From contig OZ018324.1 in NCBI GenBank assembly GCA_963969495.1, positions 156,286,172-156,350,171 of the forward strand: 64,000 nucleotides of DNA, written 5' to 3'. This DNA comes from Ceratothoa steindachneri. Lineage: Eukaryota > Arthropoda > Malacostraca > Isopoda > Cymothoidae. The notes beneath the pieces are model-generated. The model was given only the letters and a program-made list of their open reading frames with translations, did no database searches and was not told the origin of the DNA. The translations under genes and the position numbers were made by a program. Below are positions 12,140 to 24,290 of the stretch, piece by piece (the first letter of the stretch is position 1; every line of letters starts with the position of its first letter).

Positions 12140-13440
12140 TCCCCAGGAGATGGACATGGTCCCTGAGGTGACCCAGCCTCAGATGGTAAGGTCTTCTATG
12201 GGGTCGAACACGGGCTCGGTGCTAGGCACAGAACCCGAGTCCGCCCCTGTGAGAGTTTCTCCTCAGAGTGTGCGGGCGCCCGAGGACTTACAAGTGGAGG
12301 AGGGATCTCCTTTCCCGGCTGATGCCCCTGTGACAGCCACGATCTTCTCCATTTTGGAGAAGGATCTTGCTGAGGCCGGCCCATCCAGGCTAGGGGCTCC
12401 TGCCGGCAGGGAAAGGGGGGGGGGTAATTCCCCGCCCTTCTCTCCTAATAAGATAAAAAAGACGCGGAGTTTCTCTCATTCCGTGGGGACGGATGGGGCC
12501 GCTGCCGTTTCTGTAAGCGACCAAGCCAAGATCGGCACCTCCGGCCCCGTCGCTCCCCCGGGTGAGGAGTCCAAGATAACAAGAACTGCGCAGAGCGGAC
12601 CCTCATTCAGAGGATACATGGCGTTTTATAGCCAGCCGGCTTCAAACGCCTCCTTGTTATTCGCTCCCCTGATGGCAGCATGTTTGCTAAGGGCAACACG
12701 ATCCATCAGAGGAGAGCTCTAGCTAGTGTGATTGGTAGAGAGCCGAAGGTGACCCTTTTCTTGGACGTGAGGCTTTTGTCAAATGCGTCGAATCTCTCGG
12801 GGCGACTATGATTAGTGCCCTTCGGACACTTGATTGCACGCCTGTGAGTGTGACGCCGCACTCTACCATGAATTCGGGAAAGGAGTAGTTTATGTGAGGG
12901 AACTCGTGGACTACTCCATAGATGGCATCACCTTAGAGCTGGCCGACCATGGGCCTGTCAAGGTTGAACGTGTGATGAGGAACAGGGAGGGGCCTCGAGA
13001 CCCACCCCTACACTCTTCGTCACGTTCGACTGTGACAAGCTCTCTGAGTCGGTGCGTGCCGGTTGGTATCGCTACCGCGTGAAGGCATTCGTGCCATTCC
13101 CGCGGAGGTCCTATTACTGTCACCGCTTCGGCTATACCAATCGCTCGTGTAGACGCGCAAAGTCTGGGTTACCCGAAATCTGTGTAAGTTTCTCCAAGGC
13201 CGCACACGATAAGTCCAAATCTTGTGTGGCCAACTGTATCAATTACGGAGAGCCGCACCACGATTCTTCAAATCAATGTGGTGCGTATCTCTTTGAGAAG
13301 GAAATCCTGGCCGTTCAAAAGTAGGATCGTCTCTCATTTTGCGAGGCTAAGGACTTGATCCTGGCACGCCCGGCGCTGCCTGGGACGTACTATGCCTCAA
13401 TGTTGAGAAACACACCCTCTGCTCCTGGCCTATCCAGGCC
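12140..13440 (+). pseudogene. A3 ORF1, broken
   Basis: An open stretch to 12722 (VTQPQMVRSSMGSNTGSVL), then frames with YVRELVDYSIDGITLELADH (from about 12890), a knuckle YYCHRFGYTNRSC near 13110 and CINYGEPHHDSSNQC near 13235. The second knuckle has lost its middle Cys (C-x-x-Y). It is cut at about 13440 by the deletion into RT. Confidence 0.68.
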
Positions 13441-14060
13441 GTCTGCGAGGCCTTACTGCGTAGACAGCACTATGCCACGGTGTTTTTCGGTTTGGAGAAG
13501 GCCTATGATACGGTATCATAGAGACTCTCCATACGATGGGAGCGAGGGAATGCCTCCCAATCCTTATATCTGAAGTTTTGCGAGATCGTCGATTCCGCGT
13601 ACGGGTGGGAGGAAGCCCTCCCCGGCCCAATGCATCCTGAAGAGAGTGTCCTCAGTGTCGCACTCTTTTTCCTGAGCATCAGTCAGGCCGGAAGATGTTC
13701 TCACTACGCTCTACGTGGACGACTTTTCAATCTCTTTTGGCGCGGCCTAGATGCCATCTCTGGAGCTTCGACTCCAACAGGCATTGAACCGCTTCTCTCG
13801 CTATGCCTAAGCTCACAGGCTTTGGTTTTCCTTGGCCAAGACTAAGGTGGTTCACTTCTGCCGCCATCCACGGCTCTAACCTGACCCAGACTTGTTTCTA
13901 AATGGGGTTTGCCTGGAACTGGTAGACTCGCACCGTTTCCTTGGTCTGTATTTAACCGTCGCCTTACCTGGGAAAGTCATATTCGCAGCCTTACGTTCTC
14001 TTGTACCCGCGCCTTAGATATTCTTGGCTCGGTGACTTTCACCGCCCCTAGACGCTGATA
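13441..14060 (+). pseudogene. A3 reverse transcriptase remnant
   Basis: Starts inside the RT motif that reads VCEALLRRQHYATVFF-LEKAYDT and continues through the region before the palm. The palm is damaged: 'TLYVDDFSI' can be pieced together near 13705-13735 after a deletion. Not functional. Confidence 0.6.
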
Positions 14061-14268
14061 GGGCTACTGCCTTACTTTTTTATCGATCCTTTGTTCGTTC
14101 GAAGCTCCACTACGGATGCGAGTTTTATGCATCCGCAGCCCACCGTGTATTGCAGAAGGTTGACTCGATTCGCCACACCGGCCTGGCGACCGATGCCTTC
14201 CACACGTCCCCCATTGAGAGCCTACTTGTCGATGCTGGGTAGATGTCACTCGCTCTGCGCCATGCACA

Positions 14269-14940
14269 GTGCATTATTCGCATGTACGCGCAAGCCCGGC
14301 GCCTCCCTCAGTAGCCAACAGCTCTCTCTCTGCATCCGCAGCTGATTTCGACGGTGCCTTTGCCGCCGAGAATCGTGAGTCATACCCTAGGGCGTTTGGG
14401 TTTAGGGCTAGGAAATTCCTTCCAGAGCTTGTTATAACTCTGGGGCCGGTGGCGCCCCTTGTTCTGCCCAGGACGTCACCCTGGAGGGTACCACCTTCGA
14501 CTATTCGTCGCCACGCCTCTGCTCCCAAAGCTTGTACAGCGCCAGGAGTATTGTGTTTGGCCTTTTTGGAGCACACTTCGTGTCACGCTGGAACCACGCC
14601 AGTGTATACGGATGGCTCCAAGTACCAAGAGGGGGTCGGCTTCCACGCCGTATCCCCTCTGTTTGAAGTCAGCGGGGTTCTGCCAGGCGCTGCGTCTGTC
14701 TTCACGGCCGAGCTGGTGGCAACACACCGCTCGGTACGGGAGATAACGCGACGTGCCCGGTTCGGAGACCAGATTATGATTTATAGCGACTCACAAAGCG
14801 CCCTGAGTGCTCCTAAGGCATTGGAATCTCTGCATCCCCTGGTGCGTGATATCCGTGACGCTACGGTTTCTGCGAGCCGGGTGAATGTCGAAATTATCTT
14901 CTGCTGGGTTCCTGGTCATGTGGGAATTGGGGAATGAGCG
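14269..14940 (+). pseudogene. A3 RNase H domain
   Basis: A 222-codon open frame with VYTDGSKYQEG, FTAELVATHRSV, IYSDSQSALSA and CWVPGHVGIGE; the D-E-D-H residues are all present. It ends in TGA 14935-14937 through a small deletion just after the catalytic His. A C-terminal zinc motif remnant (HLMERSLAPYCYDC ... HILVECPSL) follows at 15165-15260. Confidence 0.72.
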
Positions 14941-15614
14941 TGCCGATCATATTGACAGTGTCCGCATTGACATGGCGACCAGCTCACACCGATTACATTG
15001 CCGGAATTCGGGCTACCCTCCGGCCTGTTTGGCAAAGAAGATGGAGACTGTCGAGGAGAACTTAAAGTTACGTGAATTGCGGCTTTGACTGTTCTCATTG
15101 ACCTACCCCCTAATGCCACGTCTGCTTCAGGGCGCTTTTTGCTGTCTTCGAATTGGACGCACCGCCATTTGATGGAACGATCGCTTGCGCCTTATTGTTA
15201 CGATTGCGTTCTCCCCCAGACAGTTGGGCACATTCTAGTTGAATGTCCCAGTCTGGACGATCTTCGCGCCCCTTACTTGTTCCGATGCCGGGACGAGTGC
15301 GGTCACTACTGCTTGTCCAAGACGGGTTCGTGCACACAGACCTTTGGACCATACGACTTTTAGGTAGAGCCCTTTATATGACTGTTGTTGTTTTCTTTGT
15401 AGGTCGCATGTTTCCTCGCCGTGGAGAGGCGGGCCTACCCCTGACGCTGGAACGTGCTTCCTTCTTGTTACCTTTTTGCTTTTTTATTATTATTTGTTAT
15501 TTACATAGTTATTTGTTTTATAATATAGCCAGTAGTAGGCTGTGATATGAGTACCCTAGTAGACAGTCGTCAGATGGGCTCCTAAAATTAATATAAAAAA
15601 CTGGAGTTCAACAC

Positions 15615-16565
15615 TTAGGGTGCTGATAGGGCTACTGCTTTGCTTTTTATCAATCAGTTGTTCGTTCGAAGCTTGACTAATGGTTGCAGGTTTTACGCAT
15701 CTGCAGTCGAGCGTGTATTACGGAAGGTAGACTCGATCCACCACACCGGTCTCTGTTCGGCGACCGGTTGCTTCCGTACGTCCCCCATCGAGACCTTATT
15801 TGTCAATTCCAGTGTGATGTCACTCGCTCTGCGCTTTACACAGTAGATTATGCGTTTTTACGCGCAAGTCTATCTCCTCCCTCAGTTGCCAACGGCTCTC
15901 ACTGCATCCGCAGCCGACCTCGAACGTATCCGCTCTGATTGTCTTAACGGACGAGCTGGTTGCAATACACATTTCTGTAATGGAAATAACGCGTCTTATC
16001 CGGTTTGATACCATATTGTCATCTCTAGCGACTAACAAAGCGCCTGTGTTTTCGTGGTATTGAAATCTCGGCAACCCCTGGATCGTCATATATCTCACGC
16101 TACGGTTGCCGCGAGCTGGGTTCATATACATGTTGGGATTGCAGTTAATTCGTGTGCCAAGAGTCCCCAAGAGGACTCAGCGACCAGACCAGCTTTTCGC
16201 TCGTCCTCACACTGCCTACATGGCAGATTAGAAACGACCGAGGAGTACTTAAAGTTGCATTCCATCGGACCCCGATCGTTGCCGTGGACGTACCCCAATG
16301 CCTCGGCGGCTTCAGCTCGCCTTTTTTTTGTCTTCGAATTGGCCTTACTTCCACCTTATGCGACAGCTGCGTTGGCCCTCAGACTGCTCGGCACATTCTT
16401 GTTGAATGTTCCATTCTAGGGCAACTTCGGGCACGTTACCCCTTCCAGTACGGGGTTAGCGGAGTCGCTACCGCTTGTTCCTGGTATTCGTGATAAGTTC
16501 GTGCACACCGACTTATGTAGTTTTTGACTTGGCTGTCCTTCTCCATTTTATTTGACTCTCTTTGG
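15615..16565 (+). mobile_element. Element A, copy A4: 5'-truncated, strongly eroded
   Basis: Begins with gctgatagggctactgc, matching A3 near 14055, so it is truncated into the RT/RNase H region. It continues through a degraded RNase H (FTAELV equivalent as 'LTDELVAIHISV' near 15945) to a C-terminal 'HILVECSIL' near 16390 and a 3' end around 16565. It is more divergent than A1, A3 or A6, so probably older. Confidence 0.65.
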
Positions 16566-17423
16566 TGTGAATTTGGTTGAATGCTCCTGAGGGTCAATGA
16601 GATAGTTGTGTGTGTGTAATTGTAGGAGAAGGAGGTTGGATTGACCCATTAAAAGTTGAATGGGACAATTTAAATTGTCTGTTGGTTAATTGCTTCACCC
16701 GTCCCTTTTCAGTCGCGGACGGTGTTCTCCCTCTGGATTAGGAAATTCACACTAAGATCAGAATAACGATCTCTGGCATGCCCATAAACATCAGAATTAA
16801 AAAAAAATAAAGCTAATACAAACCATGGCATTTCCTGCACGCTTCGCTTTGTAAGGAAATATTTCTAAATGTTGAAGAAATATAGCCGCACATCCACTTG
16901 TGAGCTTGGGGCCGGGAGGGTACGCATTCATCTAGATGTCCGCTGCAGGTTGGTCACCCATGCTACACTCTGCGACCCTTGATAGTGGAAAGGCGATCAA
17001 TAGGGCCGCAGGGAGGGTCCATATGGTTCTGGGGCTGAATCCATCACTGTAGACGGAAAAATTACGACCCCGATCGGTCTATATCCTTCACCTGAAAAAG
17101 CCTCTTGGCCAGAGCCATGAAGCCTCCAAGTGAACGGCATGACCGAGACGGTTTCTGTACCCGTAGTTTCTGAATCTATTGATCCCACTTTGGTGCCTGA
17201 CGCCACAACTTTTTTGTATTTTTAATATCTCCTACACGTCCATTATTCCAAATCACTTTTTTAAATCCCTTAATTTAGATTTGGGGAGGGAGTTCTTTAG
17301 GAAGGAAATAGGCATGAAACTGCAAGTACTCGAATGGCAAAGGGAAATGTTGCATAATTAGAATAGAGGATTGTCAATACAGAGACGACGCCTCGGCAAT
17401 TGTAAGAGATTCGGTTTTTGTAG
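16566..17423. other. Intron 1 tail, nothing firmly assigned
   Basis: Contains a short GT-run (16607-16618). A minus-strand open frame (16997-17206) reads FTWRLHGSGQEAFSGEGY without a recognisable family. An acceptor-like cttttcag followed by a short DG-containing frame near 16719 was judged not to be an exon. Confidence 0.35.
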
Positions 17424-17541
17424 GACTTGGACGGCGTAAGTTTCGCCGACGCGTTGAGGAATCCAGATTCGCCGAGGGATCGCCGAAGGATCCTTATTCA
17501 TCACTGTCGAAGTGCAATTCATGGACTGCGTCTTGTCACAG
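17424..17541 (+). CDS. Sulfatase exon 2 of the window
   Basis: A 118-bp exon encoding 39 residues plus one base. It opens with DLDGVSFADAL, matching the family's x-D-G-x-x-L-x-x-x-L stretch, and ends with IHHCRSAIHGLRLVT, matching the family's H-x-x-L-F-H-Y-C...A-V-R strand. The acceptor is ggtttttgtag (AG 17422-17423). The donor is cacag/gttggg, a weaker site than the others. Start phase 0 fits the end of exon 1 and end phase 1 fits the start of exon 3. It lies between element A copy A4 and a dispersed repeat. Because the exon is short, recognition depends on motif order and phase agreement with its neighbours. Confidence 0.72.
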
Positions 17542-17679
17542 GTTGGGGAGAAAAGATACCGCAATCGTAGTATCAGTCTTGCGTCGCATAGGACTAAATC
17601 TAGCCCCCCCCCCCCTTCCCTCGAGGACGAGATAAAAAGAGTTTTAGAGGGGTCAGTCATTACCAATAAAAATGACACA

Positions 17680-18035
17680 ACCGTCCCACTTGGATGCAAT
17701 CCTGAAGTGGGACCACCCCACTTATCTCTTGTATGCGGTTAAGTTGCAATTAAAGTTCCACTTCCTAACTGTTCCATGGACTGCTAGCACATGGGAGTGC
17801 TAGAAAATTCCCACAGTATGTAACAGTCTCACTCCACTCTAACCAGGTCCCTCAGGAAACCTTCACAGAAGGCGCGGCCCCATTCAATCGTGGTAACGGT
17901 GGGGCTGCTACATCACAGGCTGTACCATCAAAGCTTTCTTCCTTAATCTCCCTTGTGGTTGGAGGGAGCAGAGATCCCATCTGCTCCTAAGGAGCAATTA
18001 ACAACAACAACAGACTTTTAGGTTGTTTTCCATCC
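17680..18035 (+). repeat. Dispersed ~300-bp repeat, copy 1 (copy 2 at 38140-38450)
   Basis: Shares with 38140-38450 the ordered blocks cccacttggatg, cccacttcctaact, catggac(t/c)(g/a)ctagca, aaaattcccacag, cagcctcactccactctaa-like text, tgtggtaacg, and gagcagatc with ggagc. Same orientation; identity looks moderate with several gaps. No coding content, so it may be a SINE or MITE family. This copy lies in sulfatase intron 2. Confidence 0.6.
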
Positions 18036-18087
18036 TTAATAAATGTCAACAGTATCCTTTCTTACTACTGAGTCCACTGTTGAGCTC

Positions 18088-18200
18088 TTCCTAGCTGAGT
18101 GGATGCGGCGTTAATTTTCTAATGTCACGGTACCGGGTTCGATCCCGCCATGAGTGGACACAAACGTCAGCGCACGTAGAGAGATCTGGCTACCGACTGG
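18088..18200 (+). repeat. tRNA-derived SINE head with Pol III A and B boxes
   Basis: TAGCTGAGTGG at 18092-18102 is a perfect fit to the A box TRGCNNAGYGG, and GGTTCGATCCC at 18136-18146 is a perfect fit to the B box GGTTCGANNCC. The gap is 33 bases, as in a tRNA gene. A cloverleaf does not close convincingly, so a tRNA-derived SINE is preferred to a working tRNA gene. It adjoins the dispersed repeat on its left. Confidence 0.65.
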
Positions 18201-18850
18201 TGGACGCGCTGTGCTCAGCCCTGTACTGGGGTCACACCCATAGCCAATTACAACAGTGCTTTCTTTCCTTTCCCATCTTCGCAGCACAACACACACACAC
18301 TATCTCTCTCTTCCAAGGAATCCTGTCTACGGGTATCTATATCCACATAGCCCCTCCCTCTCTGGGATCTTTTCTTCAGGAGTTGTTCCCAGAGAGGCTC
18401 TGGCGTTCTCGTGGCGAGGGGGGTTAGCCCTGGGCCCCTTAGGGGTCCCATGGTGCTGCCAACAAGACTTTTAACATGCCCCTCTTTCTTTCCTCCCCTA
18501 TTACGTACTTCCTCTGCCCTTTATTTCCCCCTCTTCCTTCACATATCTAGTGGCCCTTATAGATACCCGACCTCTGCTCGTCTTATGGATTGATTCGGAA
18601 TTGTTCTTTCATGAAGGAAGAGGCTGGGCATCTCCACCGCCTTTGTCTACCGAATGCCCAAGGAGAAACCCATCGTTGGCCCCTTTTCTCCGTGCGTAGG
18701 AGAACTCGGGCAGCCCCTTAGGTTTATAAAGATGGTGTGGTGGATCCGTATCCATTCTCCAAGAGGACATACCGGACGTAACTGATTGTATAGTTGCAGT
18801 ATTGCCGGGCCCTTGTAGGCCTCCATGGTGGGGAGCCCCGAGGGAGAATG
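18201..18850. other. Pyrimidine-rich sequence, probable SINE body and element B leader
   Basis: Contains a short CA run (18290-18300) and C/T-rich stretches. The 5' end of element B copy B1 must lie at or before 18850, but with no other copy reaching this far the border cannot be fixed. Confidence 0.35.
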
Positions 18851-18872
18851 CGAAGTTTTTTTCTTTTTACAA

Positions 18873-20588
18873 TGGCTAGCCATAAAACAAAAACCTCCCC
18901 TTCTCGTAAGGGTTCTCGTGCCAAACGTTCCTTAGCTCCCCTTTCAGCTTTCCCTCGCTCGTTGGACCCCTATTCCAACGAAGTAGACCCAGATTTCGAT
19001 TATCCTCGCTTTCTTGTCGTGAGTTCATCATCTGACACCCCACTTGCAAAAGTCGATGTGTTTGATGTCAATGAATCTTTTGAGTCCCGCTGTGGTGAAC
19101 CCCGCCGGATGTGGTCAAGAGGTAGTGGTGATGTCGTAGTCGAAGTGTCATCCCACTCAACACAACCTTGTGCAAAATCTATCTTCGATAGCTGAAATTC
19201 CAGTAACTGTCTCACCCCTTCCGCGTCTGAATTTTGTCAAAGGTGTCGTCCGTTCAAACGAACTAAGGGACTACGACCTCACCCGCCTTCAGAGCAAGCT
19301 TAGTACCTAACGTGTCGCACACGTACACAGGGTAACTAAAACATTAGGCTCCACTAGAGTCCCAACCGCCACACTGATTTTAACATTCGAACGACAAGAA
19401 CTGCCGCAGTATATTAGAGCTGGGTACCTTCGTGTCCCGGTAAGTCCCTACATCGAACTACCCAGACGCTGCTTCAATTGCAATCAATTTGGACATGTTG
19501 GCCGTGCCTGTCGGCACCCCCGCTCCTGCGTGAATTGTAGCTCTGACTATCATGGCCCCGAATGCACCAAAACACCGCTGTGCCAACTGCGGAGGTACCC
19601 ACAGTGCTGCGTCAAAACTCTGCTCTATATTTTTATATGAAAAGGAGGTACTCGCTTTGCGAGGCCCACCAGCGTGCTCGAACACAAACTTCACCACTCG
19701 GCCGGCTCTTCTCTGACGTTTTACGTGACGCTGAACGAAACCGACCATCACGCTCGAGTTCTGACCAGCCTGAAGCACTTCATTATACATCTACTCGCAG
19801 CGCCAGAAACATTCAGGATATGCAGTCGAAGCATCGCTCTCACACCGAGATAACCAATGTAGCCCCCCTCTCTCCAGCAGCTCTAGCTGGGAGAGACGCT
19901 CAGGGTCACACACTTGAAGACATCAGACGCTATCTGAAAGAATCCTCAACATCGACCAGTGAAGGTTCATCCACCCGGTCCCGAGACCCAAAGCCCAGTG
20001 GTAAGAGGAAGGATTCCTCACCTGAGTCATCGACCACCAATAAGCGGGCAGCCTCTGGAGCTGACTCGGCCGAACCCCGAGAATCTTCAATCGACTCTTG
20101 CCCTATGGCTGAACATTATATGCCCTTAAGTCTGTCCCACCCTTCACAGGACTTAGGCCGCATCCTGATCCAAAGGATGGCAGATGTACACCCAGCTCCA
20201 CACACCTCGCTCAGATCGCCTGTCCGTTCCACTCACCCTTCTACCCATGATCCGATGGAAGCAGTGGATACGTCAACATCACCAATCGCAGCGGTTGGAC
20301 CAACCCTTCAGACACCGAAAATACCCTCGACCCATGAATCCGGATCTACCGGTCGAAAATCCCTTCTCGATCTTCCTTTTCCGCCAGGTTGTGAGCCCGA
20401 ATTACAATCAAGGGCCTCGCTTGGTCCTCCAAAACCCTCGAAAAAAAACCCAGTTACTGCTCCCTCTTGGATCTCTTCCCCTGCAAAAGCAGGCTCGTCA
20501 AAATCTGCTCTCCGTCTCCCAAGCTCTTTGGGACGAACCACAAATACAATATCGGCCTCAAAAGAGAAAAAGATATCGTCACACATAA
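18873..20588 (+). pseudogene. B1 ORF1: gag-like zinc-knuckle protein
   Basis: Opens with MASHKTKTSPSRKGSRAKRS, shifts frame near 19195, then shows NFVKGVVRSNELRDYDL, a stop, and a run of knuckles: CFNCNQFGHVGRAC, CVNCSSDYHGPEC and CANCGGTHSAASKLC (19475-19625). A long Ser/Pro-rich tail follows in the frame 19562-20857. Its layout is like element A ORF1 but the sequence is distinct. Confidence 0.72.
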
Positions 20589-20596
20589 AATCTTCC

Positions 20597-21245
20597 ATTA
20601 TACAATGGAATTGTCAAGGAGTTCTTCCAAAGTGGGAAGAACTCAAAATTCTTTTGACGACTATCCAACCCGCTGTTATTTGTCTTCAGGAGAATAAACT
20701 GGGTATATGGCCCTTTCCGCTGGTACCCGGCTTTCTCACTTTCAACTTTATTGCTCCCGCTGGAAGCCCCTCTCATGGGTGGTGTCAATCATGGTATCTT
20801 CATCCCACCATGTTTCTCCCATCTACCTACATACTACCCTCCAAGCTGTTGCTGTGAGGGTTTATCTTACTAAGCTTTTTATCGTTTGCTCTATTTACCT
20901 ACCCCCTTGTTTATCATTGTCAAAACCCGACCTTTTAGAATTTATAAACCATTTGCCCTCCCCATTCTTATTACTAGGATATTTTAACGCCTGTCACCCA
21001 TACTGGGGTGACATCACTCGAAATGCCAGAGGGAGTGTTTTAGAGTCTCTTTTATTATCTGACTTTCTTTGTGTCTTAAATACTGGCGATTTTACCTCTT
21101 ATCATGTCCAGACGGACTCTTTCAGCTGTTTTGACCTGTCTGTTTGTTTCCCTGATTGCTTCACGAAATTTCGATGGCCAATTCTTGACGATCTCCATGG
21201 GAGTGACCACTTCCCTATTGTCTTGTCGGCCCCTCAAGTTAGCCT
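20597..21245 (+). pseudogene. B1 ORF2: endonuclease domain, catalytic Asp replaced
   Basis: Reads IIQWNCQGVLPKWEELKIL, VICLQENKLG, then LLGYFNACHPYWGD near 20975 and DDLHGSDHFPI near 21195. In copy B2 the middle motif is LLGDFNARHPYWGD, so the catalytic Asp of B1 has become Tyr. A shift near 20785 also breaks the frame. Confidence 0.75.
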
Positions 21246-21639
21246 TTATACAACCATGCCCCTTAAGTGGGACTTAGGTCATGCAGATTGGGAAGGTTTC
21301 CAAGATGCGTCCTTCACAAATGTATCCTTGGGGACCTTCAATGGAGTGGACGCTACAGTATTATACTTTGCATCGACCAACTACAATGCAGCAACACAGA
21401 CCATCCCACAGAGCCAATTTGCCACGGGCCGCTCAACCGTGCCCTGGTGGACCTCGACGTGTGCAATGGCTATTAAAAAATTACAAGTTAGCCCATGCCC
21501 GATTCCGAAAGAACCAAACTTTGTGCAACAAGGTCGACCGAAACCGAGCTCGTGCGCTTCGCCAAAGAACCCTTCGTCAGGCTCGCCGATATTCATGGCG
21601 CCGTTACATTTCATCAATTTCCTCTATGACACCTACTGC

Positions 21640-22800
21640 TAAGATCTGGAAGAGGATTGATAAGATCAGGGGCCGTTATGCTAATCATCATACCCCTACA
21701 CTCAACTTAGACGGTTACTTGCAGAATGACGGTCTGGCGGTCAGCAATTCTTTTGCTGACCATTTCCGCGCCGTCAGCAGTGTCAACCGTTACGATAAGG
21801 CTTTTCAATTCTACAAATCAAAGGAAGAATCTCATTCTCTCAACTTCACAACAAAATCTAACCTTCCGTATAACGCTCTATTCAGCATCCATGAGCTGCA
21901 AAGCGCTTTGTCCCTTTGCAGATCTACTTCCCCTGGCCTTGACGAGATCTATTTCGATATTATTCGGCACCTACATCCACACTCTACTCTATTTTACTTG
22001 ATTTGTACAACCTTATATGAGTGAAGGATTTTTACCCCGCATCATGGCGCATTGGGATCATCGTTCCCTTTGTCAAACCGGGCAGAGAAGGGTTGGACGC
22101 AGATCACTACCGCCCTATAGCTCTCACCAGCTGTTTGAGTAAGTTGCTGGAAAAAATGATATTGGAGCGCCTAAACTGCTTCCTAGAAACCAATAACCTT
22201 CTGTCTCTCCATTTCAATGTGGCTTCCGCAAAGGTCATAGTACCCTTGACCTACTAGTACGTTTCGAGGGATCGGGCCGGAAAGCTTTCTCATTAAAGCA
22301 CCGAGTCCTGGCCATATTTTTCGATATTGAGAAAGCCTACGACACAACATGGAGATACAGCATCTTCAAGCAGCTATACGTCTGGGGGATGAAGGGCTTT
22401 TTACCTTCACTTATTCAAAGTTTTTTAGCATCTCGATCCTTCAAGTTACGTGTTGGAGACGCATACTCTGACCAGCAACCCCAAGAGGAGGGAGTTCCTC
22501 AGGACAGTGTTTTAAGTGTCTTATGTTTTATAATTGCCATCAATGATATTATTTCTTCTCTCCCAGAGGGCGTATCAGCAATTCTGTTTGTCGATGATTT
22601 TAGCAATATACTGTTCCTCACCTCACCTTCCATCAGCAACGCGTCGGCTACAACTGGCGGTCGATGCTTTATCCAAAAGAGCACGACTTAAGGGATTCCG
22701 CTTTTCCACGAACAAAACCAAAGCATTGTATTTCCACCGGGGTAAGGAGTTCTTGTTCCGCCATCTATCTCCCTACAAGGCGAAGATATAGAGTTTGTCT
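21640..22800 (+). pseudogene. B1 ORF2: reverse transcriptase domain
   Basis: From KIWKRIDKIRGRY through SPGLDEIYFDIIRHL, DFYPASWRIGIIVPFVKPG, DHYRPIALTSCLSKLLEKM, the CGFRKGHSTLDLL equivalent, FFDIEKAYDTTW, GVPQDSVLSVLCFIIAIND and ILFVDDFSN (FVDD box near 22590). A one-base loss at about 22024 and a two-base gain at about 22208 break the frame; both occur identically in B2. Confidence 0.8.
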
Positions 22801-23449
22801 CCGAGTTTCGGTTTCTTGGTGTAACCCTCGATCCAAAGTTATCCTGGTTACCACACCTACGCCGACTTCGAACAGGCTGTCTGCGGGCTCGAGACATTTT
22901 GAAAGTCCTCTCACACACTTCGTGGGGGAGCGACCGACAAACATTGTGTACATTATACACAGCCCTCGTCCAATCCAAATTGGATTATGGCTGTCCAATT
23001 TATTCATCGGCTTACCCTTCAGCCCTTAAAATGCTGAACCCCATTCGAAATCTCGGAGTTCGCCTTTCTAGTCGAGCCTTCCGTACTTCTCCTGTCAACA
23101 GCCTTTACTGTGAGAGTGGTGGTACTTCCTTTGCCCTACCATAGACTTCAAATCTGCATGCGATACCTCTGCCGGGTACAGCAAGCCCCTGTATCAGAGG
23201 TCTAAGGATACCTCTATGTTGCCGAGTCAACGGCAGCATATGATAAGTTGCCATCTTTACCTCGTCCCTTGAACCTTCGCATAGGAGATCATCTCTCTAA
23301 CCTGGGTGCTCCAAGGGTCCTTACCCTTCCATCCTTACTGACCCCTAGTTGGCGGGCTCCTCTCCCCATCGTATTTACCAACATGTGGAGCCTGGAGAAG
23401 TCTTCCATGGACCCTCGCATTATTAAGAGCCTGTTCTTAGAGCATTCGA

Positions 23450-24290
23450 CCTCACACAAACAATGCTGCCCATTATACACGGATGGCTCTAAGTCGGACG
23501 GTGGCGTGGGCGCCGCAGCCATCTACCCAGGAGGAGAATTCCAAACTTTATCTTTGCCGCCAGTAGCATCCATTTTTACCGCTGAACTTTCAGCAACCCT
23601 TTTAGCCTTTTGACTCATCCAAATTTTACCTTTTAATTATTTTGCATTTTTTCCGACTCAAGGAGTGTTTTACAGTCAATTAGATCTTTTAATGCGTCCC
23701 ATCCCTTAATCACAGAAATTTGCAACTGGCTGATCCAGAATGCGTCCCGATATAGAATTTTTTTCTGCTGGGTCCCTGGGCATGTGGGGGTCCTGGGCAA
23801 CGAGAGGGCTGATCGGCTGGCCCGCTCAGCACATTCTGTTTTCCCTGAGAACTCGGCTTTGCCTTTTAGGTGCTACTTTCCTTCAATAAGAAAATATATT
23901 TTTCAACTGGGGCAGAATGAATGGGATGACTGTCCATCATCCAAACTATATAAAATTAAAAATTCTATTCACTCTTGGCCCTCGAGCCGTCATAGAATGC
24001 GGTCATTGGAGGTGCCCCTTTGCCAAGTTCGCATTGGCCACACGAGACTTACTCACGGCCATCTTGTTTCGGGTGATGTTCAAATCAGCCCTTGCTGTCG
24101 TTTTTGCGGTGGGGACCAATCGGTTGCCTACCTTTTATTAGACTGCACCCATTTCGCCACTCTCCGTTTGTCCTGTTCCCCGATCCTTTTACTATCCTTC
24201 AACACACCCTTCTCCGATTCATATTGGCGGAGGAATCTTTTAACCCGTCGTTTTTTAAATTTTTGTCACAAAGTGGTCTCCTCCACCTTT
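23450..24290 (+). pseudogene. B1 ORF2: RNase H and C-terminal zinc motif
   Basis: LYTDGSKSDGGVGAAAIYP, FTAELSATLLAF, then after a stop CWVPGHVGVLGNERADRLA, and finally RIGHTRLTHGHL with CCRFCGGDQ and a following H-x-x-x-D-C. This preserves the D-E-...-H RNase H pattern and the H..C-x-x-C zinc plan. A TGA at about 23610 is followed by an AT-rich gap where B2 also differs. Confidence 0.75.

Larger units (their letters stand above)
11810..15600 (+). mobile_element. Element A, copy A3: LINE with internal deletion
   Basis: The leader (11820-11960) matches the first 130 bases of A1, and the 3' end (cagtagtaggctgtgatatg ... cagatgggct) ends at about 15600. About 2 kb is lost at 13440, where ORF1 is joined directly to RT. 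All remaining domains carry lesions. It lies in sulfatase intron 1, immediately followed by A4. Confidence 0.78.

Noticed and set aside
16719..16770. Acceptor-like cttttcag followed by a frame with DGVLPL, resembling a sulfatase D-G-x-x-L-x-x-L segment
   Set aside because: Its phase does not fit exon 1, it stops after about ten codons, and exon 17424-17541 supplies the same motif in phase.
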